A DNA stretch of 49,718 nt, taken from contig CAYXGT010000007.1 of the NCBI GenBank assembly GCA_964464635.1, positions 1 through 49,718 of the forward strand, written 5' to 3'. Every line of letters begins with the position of its first letter. The stretch's first letter is position 1. Made by a program: the position numbers and the translations under genes. This document shows positions 42,301-49,718 of this stretch, piece by piece. The notes beneath the pieces were generated by a model, which worked only from the letters and a program-made list of their open reading frames with translations, ran no database searches and was not told the origin of the DNA. This stretch comes from CAYLMG01 sp964464635 (GTDB lineage: Bacteria > Planctomycetota > Phycisphaerae > Sedimentisphaerales > Anaerobacaceae).

Positions 42301-43235
42301 GCCTGATTGTAATCTACTTCGGAGGGTTCTGGAGCAGATTTTTCGTTTTGTGCTTCAACCTCATAGCAGGAGGATTACTATTAAACAGCCAGTTTTCAAG
42401 CTGGCACGTTACGACACTATTGTCGATGAAGCTACCCTCGCCGGCTTTATCCGGAGCATTTCTGCTTATCCTGGGAATACCTGTTCTCGTTCTGATTTTC
42501 GGTAATATTTATTGTGGATATTTGTGCCCGTTCGGAGCATTGCAGGAGCTTATTAACTATCTAAGACCAAAAAAATTGAGACCTTTAATACCGGCAAAAA
42601 CACTTCGAACAGCAGCCTTTTTCAAATATATAATTCTTTTTATCATTATCACCGCCTTTTTTATCTGGCGCAAACAGGACACGCTCAAAACGGATGTGCT
42701 TATCGGTATATTCACCGCTATGGATGGGGCCTTATTTCTTGTTATTGCCATCATAGCGATTGCAGGAGCATTTTTTTATACACGCTTCTGGTGCCGTTAT
42801 TTGTGTCCGGCAGGTGCTTTTCTTGCACTTCTCAATAAAATAGCGATTTTGAAAAAATACCTGCCTGCAAAAAGATACGGCAGATGTGATTTCGGCCTGA
42901 CAGCCGAAGAACATTCCGACTGCATACATTGTGACAGATGCCGCTACGTAATTAAGACGCCGAGCGACAAGCTATTTGGCGCTTCCTCCGACTTAATAAA
43001 TCAGTCCCTGGCCCGTTATTTCCTGCCGATTGTGGCCGCCGCAACGATATTTTTATCAGCTGCTACGATAAAAATAGCTTTAAAAAATATTCCCGAAAGC
43101 TACAGCCAGCCAGAAACAATAACCTCAACAGGCACAGGCCGGGCCAGGGATGTGGACATAGAGCAAATTCAGAAAATGATACAGGAAAATAAACTGTCAG
43201 ACAAAGAAGCTGAATACTACAAAAAAATCGAATGA
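39300..43235 (+). CDS. Membrane fusion: spermidine-synthase-like + FMN-binding + NapH/NosR-like polyferredoxin
   Basis: The 1311-residue protein has about 20 membrane segments. Residues about 1-200: several membrane helices; about 260-490: Rossmann methyltransferase-like domain of the spermidine synthase type (KILVVGSGLDLCQQF, YDIIIVNLPNATSSSLNRYFTYQFY), where the usual acidic residues are Asn; about 550-790: a second set of membrane helices. FMN-binding domain about 850-960 with the flavinylation motif VTGAT (Thr948). NapH/NosR-like part from about 990 with CGYLCPFG (Cys1072, Cys1076), CRYLCPAG (Cys1165, Cys1169) and CIHCDRC (Cys1208, Cys1211, Cys1214) for Fe-S clusters. It probably moves electrons across the membrane. 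It overlaps the MEMO-AMMECR1 gene by one base. Confidence 0.85.
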   Translation: MKFARRFLIFSYGLFTIAAQTLLFREFLTSFEGNDISVGIFFASWFLWVGLSAIVVYRLRAFTEILVNRIEFLLLCYLPAFILQSVLIIQARQIAGAEHFALLPMRTIVLLSIIVNAPVSIITGILFPTACRWVRQEEEMAVSRVYILEAAGSFAGGLGTTLLLAFGAGSVRLSLIIAFIVALSAALVKLAKIKEQLPHTSESQRFKHLWICRFAAQMLVFSLPVLLILGLVNGIDQNISRHIRSLKWTLPVSKKEPVGSFYTAQAEYLYGSYGGQWIVYRQGSFIESLPEQSNTGKTAAIALCQRPDAEKILVVGSGLDLCQQFLKLEHIEKVTWANNDNEYIGKLNKVLPNELRVTDERLEPIFSDIRSFLTSNKQAYDIIIVNLPNATSSSLNRYFTYQFYQQVKGSLRADGVFTIRIAGGENILGTELVSLGASTKFTLQKVFSNLELVPGEDTWFIASDAEDITGNPGTLKDRLSKIPGASEILPPDALFSLYLPERAEKAMTAYDNTDLPQQLLINQDSRPLTHLYNLLLTAKQSGATVTKFVRHLALAGPLVFFVPIFILMALRALYLLSARGKNEIQKQHKPSFDSTFLAFSSGLLGIGVVIVLMYLYQTRFGSLYLHIGVISSVFMLGMTTGAASARRLLSKAKTNKLESILIAVISIHTLLLAAIAYWPFSQYRFGPNSASSIFEPMHLIFAAAFLLCGLCAGCYFPIAARKLADADFETGQAGSKLETADHLGACAGGLLTSLLLVPVLGTKPAVFVFILLLLANIPAAVMKLYKPEIIYRRAKTANLPLTIGYFLFGIGISVVICSNIISTKGISTKTFQQYQAHFLAEQLQVKPMSKTIDDITIDYFIIYESTDKLKGYIFNSGQLADEVQGYGGRINLAVYTDTTGKLIDFQILGSNETPRYLERVMTNKKLLKGRGLLAAEPFAGINSVTGATISYKAITSALQLSTNRFFDKVVAKEVQTAGKEKTGRLAYDKAGIYLIIAFILSLIVIYFGGFWSRFFVLCFNLIAGGLLLNSQFSSWHVTTLLSMKLPSPALSGAFLLILGIPVLVLIFGNIYCGYLCPFGALQELINYLRPKKLRPLIPAKTLRTAAFFKYIILFIIITAFFIWRKQDTLKTDVLIGIFTAMDGALFLVIAIIAIAGAFFYTRFWCRYLCPAGAFLALLNKIAILKKYLPAKRYGRCDFGLTAEEHSDCIHCDRCRYVIKTPSDKLFGASSDLINQSLARYFLPIVAAATIFLSAATIKIALKNIPESYSQPETITSTGTGRARDVDIEQIQKMIQENKLSDKEAEYYKKIE

Positions 43236-43340
43236 AGCTCAAAGACAGCTTTGTAAAAAAAGTTCCAACGACGAAAATAGCTAATCAGTCAAATCCATAA
43301 CTATCGCCATTTCTATTAGATAAGCTTCACTTTTCTAATT

Positions 43341-43407
43341 TGTCATTCCGCACTTGATGCTGAATCCATCGTCTAAAAACCGGATTCCCGCCTCCGCGGG
43401 AATGACA
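43341..43407 (+). repeat. Palindromic mobile-type element, copy 2 (downstream of the amr operon)
   Basis: Begins TGTCATTCCGCAC and ends GCGGGAATGACA, with outer ends TGTCATTCC/GGAATGACA in perfect inversion and inner hairpin TTCCCGC/GCGGGAA. Same orientation as copy 1 at 36338-36429; 67 bases, shorter in the middle. Confidence 0.65.
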
Positions 43408-43528
43408 CAAAAACTAAAGTTTCTTTTTAGAAACGGCACTTTGATTATTGTAGCGCGGAGTTTAATTGCAGGATACATATAATTTTAAGAAGCATTACCC
43501 GAAGCCGGTTTATGATAACCGAATATGT

Positions 43529-43580
43529 AAAAAAAAGACACAGATGAAGAACACTTCTGGAAAGTGTGTTATCAACTGTG
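43529..43580 (-). terminator. Probable intrinsic terminator of the histidine kinase/response regulator unit
   Basis: On the minus strand CACAG, an internal loop, ACACTT with AAGTGT and then CTGTG form an interrupted stem, followed by TC and eight T. It lies about 100 bases after the response regulator stop. Confidence 0.55.
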
Positions 43581-43680
43581 CCTTCGGCTCGCAGGCCTAA
43601 AAACCTGCTCGACAAGGCAGCCTGCACGCGCCTGCGTGCCCCCCCATTTTATTCTGAACACTTAATATTTATCGGAATAT

Positions 43681-44466
43681 TTAACTGCTTTTATTAACCT
43701 TTCTTCGTTTTTTGACCATATCCTCGAGTTTTTTCCTCATCTTTGCCAATTCTTTCGATTTGAAAGCACTCTTTGTCTTCTCAAGCACCTCTATCGTTTC
43801 ATAAACAGCATTATCAAGCTCGGCGAGCCTGGGGCAATTCAATAAATTGCATACCGGCGAGTCCGCAGCCTCGGAAGCTGTTTCAATAGATACATTTTTT
43901 ATATCAGCCAAAGCGCTGTTAATATTTGCACATGTTAAATCAATAAACTCCCTGACAGATGCCGAAAACAAATTTGTACTGCCGCCCTTCAAGACCCCTT
44001 CGAGATTATCCAGGCCCTGCTGCCAATACTGAAGGCGCTTTCTTGCACTTACCACAGCCCTGTAAAGCCGGGTTTTCACAACAGCTTTCTTAACCTGCTC
44101 CAATAACTCCTTAAAATCAGGGGGTTTTACAAGATATGCAGCCACCGGTAATTGTATGGCCTTTATTGCAGTGCCCTGGGAAGGATATCCTGTTACGAGA
44201 ATAGTCGACATACCTTCGGCAAGTTTGGACAAATTATTAATAAATTCGAGGTCCGGATTGCCCGGCATTTTGATATCGGCAATAAGAAGGTCGTATTCAT
44301 TGTTTTTCAACTTTTTTATACCGGCTTTTGCGTCAGATACACAATCGCAGTGATAACCTTCTTTTCGCAGCAAATCCGCTGTTGACTGCAAAAAAGTCTC
44401 TTCATCATCGGCAATCAGTATTTTCCCTGCTTCACTTATTGTCCTGTTTCGCATTATTGCCCTCAA
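43681..44466 (-). CDS. Response regulator with receiver domain and helical output region
   Basis: The 261-residue protein has a receiver domain (about 13-130) with all key residues: Asp20-Asp21, phospho-acceptor Asp64 (IADIKMP), Thr92 and Lys114 (YLVKPP). The output part (130-261) is helical and ends in a strongly basic tail (KLEDMVKKRRKVNKSS); it shows no HTH, GGDEF or ATPase motif. The frame starts 35 bases inside the kinase gene; Met5 (44454) is another possible start. Coupling to the PAS kinase makes it the likely cognate regulator. Output unknown. Confidence 0.85.
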   Translation of the reverse strand: MRAIMRNRTISEAGKILIADDEETFLQSTADLLRKEGYHCDCVSDAKAGIKKLKNNEYDLLIADIKMPGNPDLEFINNLSKLAEGMSTILVTGYPSQGTAIKAIQLPVAAYLVKPPDFKELLEQVKKAVVKTRLYRAVVSARKRLQYWQQGLDNLEGVLKGGSTNLFSASVREFIDLTCANINSALADIKNVSIETASEAADSPVCNLLNCPRLAELDNAVYETIEVLEKTKSAFKSKELAKMRKKLEDMVKKRRKVNKSS

Positions 44467-46636
44467 AAGGAATTTTGATTGCGAAAGTAGTACCCTTTCC
44501 TGCCCGGCTTTGAACGGTTACTTCTCCTCCTATCGCATTAACGATATTCTTACAAACCGAAAGTCCCAATCCAAGGCTTCTTTTTGCGCTATCACGTTTA
44601 CTTGTAAAGAAAGGCTCGAAAATCCTGTTGCGTATATCTTTCGAAATACCAACACCGGTGTCGATAATCCGCATATCCAAAATACCTTCGCGAATTTCAC
44701 CCGTTACCCTGACTTTGCTATCAGGATGCGATGCCTCTATTGCATTCTGGATAATATTAAACAACACCTGTCTTAACAAACTATCAGGCAATCTTACAAT
44801 AATACTCTGGTCAATGTCAATACTGACATCGACTTTATGCTCTTCGCTCGCAACTTTCAGCAAAGCAACGACGTCCGCAACAGCCTCGTGAAGACTAAAT
44901 CGGCGCTTTTGTGCCTGTACAACAGGCCTGTATAAATCATACATCTGGCTCACAATATCGCTGACCCGCTCAATCTCCTTTTCTATCAAACCTACATATT
45001 TGTAATAAGGATGATTATCAGGTATGGAATCTTTTATCAGAAGAAATGAGTTTTTAATACCCGCCAGCGGATTATTAATCTCGTGGGCTATTTTAGCAGC
45101 GAGACTTCCCACCGCTGCAAGTCTCTCACTCTCACGAAGCATTTCTTCCTTGCGCATCCGCTCGGCGGTTTCCTTTTGTAATTGCCTGTTTGCCTCTAAT
45201 AGTTGAGCGGTTCTTTCTTCAACCCTTTGTTCCAGCTCATCGTGTGCCTCTTGCAGAGCGTCGTGGGCCTGCTTACGCTCGGTTATGTCCAGGCCAATTC
45301 CGATGTTGGAACCGTCTGAAAGAGGCACATTGATCCACGTGGTTTCAAGAACTGTTCTATCGCGTCTGCGTGTCCTGAAATCATCCCAATTAGATTCGGC
45401 TTTGCTAATAAAGCCAACAACATGTTGGTAATTTTGCGTATCGGGATAAAACTCCTTCAAAACATCTCGTGATTGAGCTTCCTTCAATGACCAGCCCAGT
45501 GTCTTCTGCCAGGCCTGGTTAACCCACTTATGGTTACCATTCGAATCCAGGAAAGCAATCATTACAGGTATGTTATCAAGGATGGTCTGAAGTATTTCCT
45601 TCTGTTCGCGTAAAACCTCCTCTGCCTTTTTGCGCTCGGTGATATCCTCATAGGTTCCAAGGATACCTACGATGTTGCCTTTCGTGTCTCGTAACGGCAC
45701 CTTGTTGGTATTAGCCCATGCGTAGGTGCCGTCAGCTCGGATATAAGGCTCGATAATGCCGTATTCGGGAATACCTGATTCCATAACCCTCCTATCGTCC
45801 TCCCGAAACAAATCCGACTGCTTTTTTCCCCATGGAAGATCGTAGTCGCTCTTTCCGACAACCTCTTCTGAAGACTCCAGTCCTGCCGCCTCCAGAAAGG
45901 TGCGGTTGCCGCCGAGGTAAATCGAATCACGATCTTTCCAAAAGACTGCTGCTGGGATTGAGTCCAATACAGTCTGCAGCATATGCCGTGAATCACGCAG
46001 CCTATTCTCTGCCCGCTTGCGCTCGGTAATATCCACGAGCACCGCCATGACACCATTAATATTATCGCGACTATCACGCAGCGGAGCAGCTGAGATGCTG
46101 ACGTCAATAAGAGAACCATCTTTTCTCTGCCGAAGTGTTTCCACTTCAACTAATCCGCTTTCCAGCGCACGCGAGAACATGGTATCGGCTTCATCTTTTT
46201 TCTCTTCAGGGATAGCAGGGTATTGATGTCCGATGACTTCTTGCGCGGTCCAACCAAAGGTTCGTTCTGCCGCTGGATTCCACGCCTTGACGATTTGTTC
46301 TCTGTCCATGGTAAAAATGGGTAACGGCGATGCCTGAATCACTGCCTGAAGAGTTTGATTCGTCTCTCGCAGCTTTTCCTCGGTTATCTTCAGCTGTTGG
46401 TTGGCCGCCCTTAGCTGCTGGCTCGCAGCTCTTAACTGCTGCTCTTCCACTTTTAGTTGCTGATGTGCAGCTCTAAGTTGCTGATTGGCTGCTCTTAACT
46501 GTTGCCCTTCTGCTCTTAACTGCTGTTGCGCTGCCGCCAACTGTTGATTTGCAGACTCCAATTGCTGATTTATACGGCGTAATTGTTCACTTTCAGCAGG
46601 CTTATTCTCAAAACGACTTTCACTTTTTTCATCCAT
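44432..46636 (-). CDS. Cytoplasmic PAS sensor histidine kinase with N-terminal heptad repeat
   Basis: The 734-residue protein has no signal peptide or membrane segment, so it is probably cytoplasmic. Residues about 15-100 are a coiled coil of repeated seven-residue units (QQLRAAN-type, about 11 heptads). Three PAS domains follow (about 103-215, 220-340, 345-460, with PAC ends like VDITERKRAE, YEDITERKKAEE and LDITERKQAH). A HisKA domain has the phospho-acceptor His518 (HEINNPLAG), and the ATPase domain has N box NIIQNAIEA (about 627), G1 DTGVGI and G2 LGLGL. AGGGAGG is 7 bases before the ATG. The response regulator gene overlaps its 3' end. Confidence 0.92.
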   Translation of the reverse strand: MDEKSESRFENKPAESEQLRRINQQLESANQQLAAAQQQLRAEGQQLRAANQQLRAAHQQLKVEEQQLRAASQQLRAANQQLKITEEKLRETNQTLQAVIQASPLPIFTMDREQIVKAWNPAAERTFGWTAQEVIGHQYPAIPEEKKDEADTMFSRALESGLVEVETLRQRKDGSLIDVSISAAPLRDSRDNINGVMAVLVDITERKRAENRLRDSRHMLQTVLDSIPAAVFWKDRDSIYLGGNRTFLEAAGLESSEEVVGKSDYDLPWGKKQSDLFREDDRRVMESGIPEYGIIEPYIRADGTYAWANTNKVPLRDTKGNIVGILGTYEDITERKKAEEVLREQKEILQTILDNIPVMIAFLDSNGNHKWVNQAWQKTLGWSLKEAQSRDVLKEFYPDTQNYQHVVGFISKAESNWDDFRTRRRDRTVLETTWINVPLSDGSNIGIGLDITERKQAHDALQEAHDELEQRVEERTAQLLEANRQLQKETAERMRKEEMLRESERLAAVGSLAAKIAHEINNPLAGIKNSFLLIKDSIPDNHPYYKYVGLIEKEIERVSDIVSQMYDLYRPVVQAQKRRFSLHEAVADVVALLKVASEEHKVDVSIDIDQSIIVRLPDSLLRQVLFNIIQNAIEASHPDSKVRVTGEIREGILDMRIIDTGVGISKDIRNRIFEPFFTSKRDSAKRSLGLGLSVCKNIVNAIGGEVTVQSRAGKGTTFAIKIPFEGNNAKQDNK

Positions 46637-46721
46637 TACGGCGCCTCCCTGACAAACTACAGCATTTCCCTTTTAGTCTCCCTGCTGACTCACAGAAGAG
46701 TCTTATAATGACATATGTTAC

Positions 46722-46761
46722 AAAAATAAAAGAAGGCCGGCCCTTATCAGCCAGCCTTCTT
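46722..46761 (-). terminator. Intrinsic terminator of the 46786 outer-membrane protein gene
   Basis: Arms 46730-46741 and 46750-46761 pair over 12 bases with one mismatch and an 8-base loop, and on the minus strand are followed by TTTTATTTTTG. It lies 25 bases after the gene's stop. Confidence 0.75.
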
Positions 46762-46785
46762 CTTAATATGTAAAATTTCATTTTC

Positions 46786-47607
46786 TTAGAAACTATACTT
46801 TACCGCCAGGCTGACCCAGGTCTCATCTTTATCATCGTTGACCGAATCATCAAAAGTAATCTGGTGATAAATACCCGGGGTGAAGGCAAAGTTGCTTCCA
46901 AGGTCAAAATCCGTCGAAACACCCAACACCATATTTGACCAGTCGTGGTCAACATTACCGCCACCGGGATGGACCCCATCATTGTAAATAAACTCGGAGT
47001 GAAGATTGAAAACCCGCTCCTGTCCTTCCATTATGGGGCAGGAAGTTTTCAGGGCATAATCAAGCATAAATATATGAGCAAAACCTGATGCCGACCCCCC
47101 GGACGGTGAAGCTGCTCCAACAAGAGTTCCGCTGTTCGAAGGCCAAAGTTTAACAAGAACGTAAGTCGGTACAAGTCCCTCTACAGGTAATATGTTCGGA
47201 AATGAAAATATGCCGTGTACTTCCTGAAGGTCTATGCTGCTTGTTGTATGACTACTCGAATCGGGATAGTTATAGTATCTGTAGCCAAACATATAATCGG
47301 TTGCATACAGCTCATCGTCAAACAAACGATTGCGGTAATAGATAGTATAATCCCATCGCTCAGCGTCTTCATATCCGCTCGAATTGGCCCTGTGGGCTGT
47401 TATATTCATCCCGAAGCCGGTTCCAAACAAATCAAGGTCAATAAAAGGATGAATTGCACTTTTGTCCCCATAAACGTCGAAGCCGCGCCAGATATATTTG
47501 CTGTCATAGATAACACCGACCGCACCGTGCAGCTCTCCCGCAAGAGCAGATACAAAACCGCCTGTACAAATCAAAATCAAAACACTCAACAAAATAATCT
47601 TCTTCAT
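46786..47607 (-). CDS. Outer-membrane beta-barrel protein, unknown substrate
   Basis: The 273-residue protein has a signal peptide (MKKIILLSVLILICTGGFVSALA, cleavage before GE about residue 25). Alternating aromatic beta strands follow (YIWRGFDVYGD, WDYTIYYRNRLFDD, YMFGYRYYNYP) and the C-terminus is YSF, the aromatic end expected for BAM-inserted barrels. The YIWRG start after the signal is shared with TorF/TIGR02001-like proteins. AAGGAG is 9 bases before the ATG. It has its own terminator and is separated from the next porin by 190 bases. No known ligand. Confidence 0.75.
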   Translation of the reverse strand: MKKIILLSVLILICTGGFVSALAGELHGAVGVIYDSKYIWRGFDVYGDKSAIHPFIDLDLFGTGFGMNITAHRANSSGYEDAERWDYTIYYRNRLFDDELYATDYMFGYRYYNYPDSSSHTTSSIDLQEVHGIFSFPNILPVEGLVPTYVLVKLWPSNSGTLVGAASPSGGSASGFAHIFMLDYALKTSCPIMEGQERVFNLHSEFIYNDGVHPGGGNVDHDWSNMVLGVSTDFDLGSNFAFTPGIYHQITFDDSVNDDKDETWVSLAVKYSF

Positions 47608-47797
47608 ATTTCACTCTCCTTAAAAATCCAAACTAAAGATTCCACTTTATTCATAAACAAAAGCAATACCTTAAAAGTTCCCCCCCGGAAATTGGTAAAA
47701 GTGTAACAGGAAGCGAAAACAAGTCAAACAAAAAAAATATTTTTGAATTTTTTTTATAATTTCTGAATATGATAACCGTCTGTTCTGCTAAGTGCTG

Positions 47798-49279
47798 TTA
47801 GAAGCTGTATCTAACAGCTGTATAAATATTCGTATTATTCTCGAACTGGCCGAAAAAAGTGTGCGGATAATCGCCAAAAAACAAATTAGCACCGGCCTCA
47901 ACCGCCAGATTATCGGTAACCTTGTAGTTTATATTAGGACGCATATATACATCTTTGTCGGACGGTGAAAAATAAGTAAAAAGCGAACAGATAAGATTTT
48001 GATTCCAGTACAGCTTTGTAATTCTGAAGGTTAATAAATGACGGTATTCTTCAGCTGCCTTATTGCCGGCAGGCAGAGTTCGTTTATAATCGCCGTAGTT
48101 CAAAGTTTGTTCAACGTAATACTGCAAACCAACCGTAAAATCGGGGGCGATTTCCGGCAAGTCTTGTTCATAACCTATCAGATAACGCATCTGGCTATTG
48201 TCTATAAAAGGGTCATCACCGGATTGGTCATCACGAGAGTCATAGTAACCCATCTCAATATTGCCGATACCTTTGCCAATCTGCCCGCGTGCACTTGCTC
48301 CATAAACATTGAGTTTTGGGAAAGTATATTTCGATGTTGATGTGTCAAAGCCACCAGGGCTTTTCCAGTAGCCCCAGTAACCATAAGCGGCAAGCTCATA
48401 ACCACCAACATTTTTCGATACTCGCAAGGCCCATTCATCATCACTAAACCAATTATCAGGTTTGTCTGTGCGAACGATAGAGTCTGCTCCTGCTAAGCGG
48501 CTGCCGTTCCAGTAAGATAAGCGGTCGCCTGTAATGAATCTGTCTGAGTCAAATCTGGGCGTGTAAACCACATCGATATTAGCCAAGTCAGTAAAGAAGC
48601 TTGCCTTGAGGGCATCAGAAGGCGCTTTGAGATATTCGGTATCTCTGCCAATAAAAAACGCCTGCCAGTCTTTCGGGAAAAGGTCGTTAATAAAAACCAG
48701 ATCCCCCGTGCCCCAGGTCAAAATTTGCCTTCCCAGTTTAACATCCATAAAATCGGTTGGAGAAAAAGCGACACTGGCCTCTCTTAAATCCAAAAATCCC
48801 TCACCTCTTTCCAAATCTACAGAATGGTTCTTGTCCAGCCAGTCATAATACAAATCGGTGGTAGCCTTGAAAGTAAACTCATCCAGGTTTTTCTCCATTT
48901 CTAACTGCAATCTGGTTTCGCCTATAGAATTGTGCTTTTCTTGGCCATCGCCTCGTAATCTGATACCGCTGCGCACCTCCCAGAAGCCTGTTATGTCCAG
49001 CCAAGGTTTTTTCAGCAGTTTGCTCTGAACTTCGTTTAGTTTTGGAGACTCGCTAATTTCCAGACCGCTTGGAAGTGATGGCTCCACACCAGGTTCATTT
49101 GGAGCCGCAGTCTCAACCCCTAAGCCACCTGGAAGAGCAGGTTGATTATCCTGACTTTGGCTACCCGATAATCCTGCCGGCAGCGAGGGTTCTTGTTGAG
49201 CATAAACTACTGCTCCCAATAGCAACAGGATTATTAATATACCTGTTAATCTTATATGTTGCAGTTTTGTAAAGAACAT
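47798..49279 (-). CDS. DUF1302-like outer-membrane porin
   Basis: The 493-residue exported protein has a signal peptide (cleavage VYA/QQ about 27), then a Pro/Gly-rich N-terminal stretch with three PxLPxGL units, then a beta-barrel with FKATTDLYYDWLD, LREASVAFSPTDFMDVKLGRQILTWGTGD, typical of DUF1302-type proteins, and C-terminal YTAVRYSF. These barrels often appear with a LolA-like lipoprotein-sorting protein and an RND/MMPL exporter. The start codon overlaps the stop of the 49279 gene (TAATG), so they are cotranscribed. A GCTGTTAG/CTAACAGC inverted repeat spans the stop codon. Confidence 0.8.
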   Translation of the reverse strand: MFFTKLQHIRLTGILIILLLLGAVVYAQQEPSLPAGLSGSQSQDNQPALPGGLGVETAAPNEPGVEPSLPSGLEISESPKLNEVQSKLLKKPWLDITGFWEVRSGIRLRGDGQEKHNSIGETRLQLEMEKNLDEFTFKATTDLYYDWLDKNHSVDLERGEGFLDLREASVAFSPTDFMDVKLGRQILTWGTGDLVFINDLFPKDWQAFFIGRDTEYLKAPSDALKASFFTDLANIDVVYTPRFDSDRFITGDRLSYWNGSRLAGADSIVRTDKPDNWFSDDEWALRVSKNVGGYELAAYGYWGYWKSPGGFDTSTSKYTFPKLNVYGASARGQIGKGIGNIEMGYYDSRDDQSGDDPFIDNSQMRYLIGYEQDLPEIAPDFTVGLQYYVEQTLNYGDYKRTLPAGNKAAEEYRHLLTFRITKLYWNQNLICSLFTYFSPSDKDVYMRPNINYKVTDNLAVEAGANLFFGDYPHTFFGQFENNTNIYTAVRYSF

Positions 49280-49718
49280 TATTTTAGATATCTCCGTGCC
49301 GGTTTCCTTAAGTATCTTTCTGTAAAGATTGACTCAGGAATACCTATATCATATTTGATATTGCTGTATTCGGCTATGGTATTACCATTTGTTCGTAAAT
49401 CCGTCATTTTTGCTTTTGTTACCGTCGAGTATCCTTGTATTTGCTTAACCTCTAAAGCTTCATAGCTGCGATATTTCTTGTTCTGATTGTCGTAGTAGTC
49501 GGTCTTGACAACTATTAAACTCTCGCGATGTATCCACATTTCGAAATACGCAAATTCGACAAGCTTGGGGTCTTTAGGGGTGTTTTTTAATATGTAAAAG
49601 TCCTTTGTTGTCTTTACCAGCTCATGAACGTCATCATTGATATTTCGTCCTGAGACATCCTCATAGAAGAAGTGAGCCCCGACGAAACTGGTTCGCTTGT
49701 CAGTTGCTGAGATGCGTT
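49279..49718 (-). CDS. LolA-like outer-membrane lipoprotein-sorting protein, C-terminal part
   Basis: The frame is open to the right edge (about 146 residues visible, N-terminus missing). Visible text includes RTSFVGAHFFYEDVSGRNINDDVHEL, then FEMWIHRESLIVVKTDYYDNQNKKYR and MTDLRTNGNTIAEYSNIKYDIGIPESIFTERYLR, the pattern of PF17131-type lipoprotein-sorting proteins. The fold is LolA-like and may carry a lipid or lipoprotein across the periplasm. It ends inside the start of the porin gene (TAATG). An RND/MMPL exporter gene may follow upstream outside the window, but that is inference. Confidence 0.8.
   Translation of the reverse strand, partial: RISATDKRTSFVGAHFFYEDVSGRNINDDVHELVKTTKDFYILKNTPKDPKLVEFAYFEMWIHRESLIVVKTDYYDNQNKKYRSYEALEVKQIQGYSTVTKAKMTDLRTNGNTIAEYSNIKYDIGIPESIFTERYLRKPARRYLK

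Larger units (their letters stand above)
43236..43680. other. Intergenic region between convergent genes
   Basis: About 445 bases. It contains the second palindromic element (43341-43407) and a probable terminator for the minus-strand response regulator (43529-43580). No coding frame is convincing. Confidence 0.6.

Overview
The window looks like chromosomal DNA of a Planctomycetota bacterium, most likely of the class Phycisphaerae. The inference rests on a complete type II secretion (Gsp) operon with an enlarged secretin, a stand-alone planctomycete-style pseudopilin, secreted proteins ending in dockerin-like EF-hand repeats (DxDGDxxVDFxDF...WL), and a very large subtilase/beta-helix protein. 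No rRNA, tRNA or CRISPR array was seen.

Layout. 1-271: start of a small secreted protein running off the left edge. 511-1910: hisH-hisF (histidine and purine link) on the minus strand. 2185-4818: glmS and a pseudopilin on the plus strand. 4871-17512: an eleven-gene Gsp operon on the minus strand, transcribed gspE-F-G-H-I-J-K-L-M-C-D from a good sigma70-type promoter at 17592-17620. gspC and gspD come last, the secretin carries about six N1-like repeats, and no prepilin peptidase is present. 18133-21964: three envelope or secreted proteins on the minus strand: a glycine-zipper lipoprotein, a seven-repeat propeller with a dockerin-like tail, and a Ser/Arg-rich + Tyr-rich + TPR protein preceded by a 14-codon reading frame with a near-perfect Shine-Dalgarno.

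22390-26210 is a tightly coupled plus-strand operon: HTH protein, tRNA-dependent cyclodipeptide synthase (CDPS, recognised from the GIS..N and Y...E motifs), sodium:solute symporter-family transporter and YkgJ-type cysteine cluster protein. It looks like a small, unusual cyclodipeptide locus. 26211-27202 is non-coding repeat mosaic. 27203-30373 is a minus-strand restriction/DNA-damage island: a methyltransferase that ends right after the SAM-binding motif, a 70-aa protein, a PD-(D/E)XK nuclease, DinD, and a RAMA-like domain lying in the -1 frame after dinD.

30616-35943 encodes a 1775-aa secreted subtilase with beta-helix repeats and a dockerin-like tail. 36525-43235 is an AmmeMemoRadiSam operon of unusual build: radical SAM AmrS, a 60-aa twin-arginine protein, an exported MEMO1-AMMECR1 fusion, and a 1311-aa membrane protein joining a spermidine-synthase-like module, an FMN-binding domain and a NapH/NosR-like polyferredoxin. 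Two related palindromic repeats bracket this operon. 43681-46636 encodes a PAS histidine kinase and a response regulator. 46786-49718 encodes two outer-membrane beta-barrel proteins and a partial LolA-like protein.

The two best candidates for an undescribed system are the CDPS operon and the exported MEMO-AMMECR1/electron-transfer operon. Function calls come from motif reading by eye; no database search was run.
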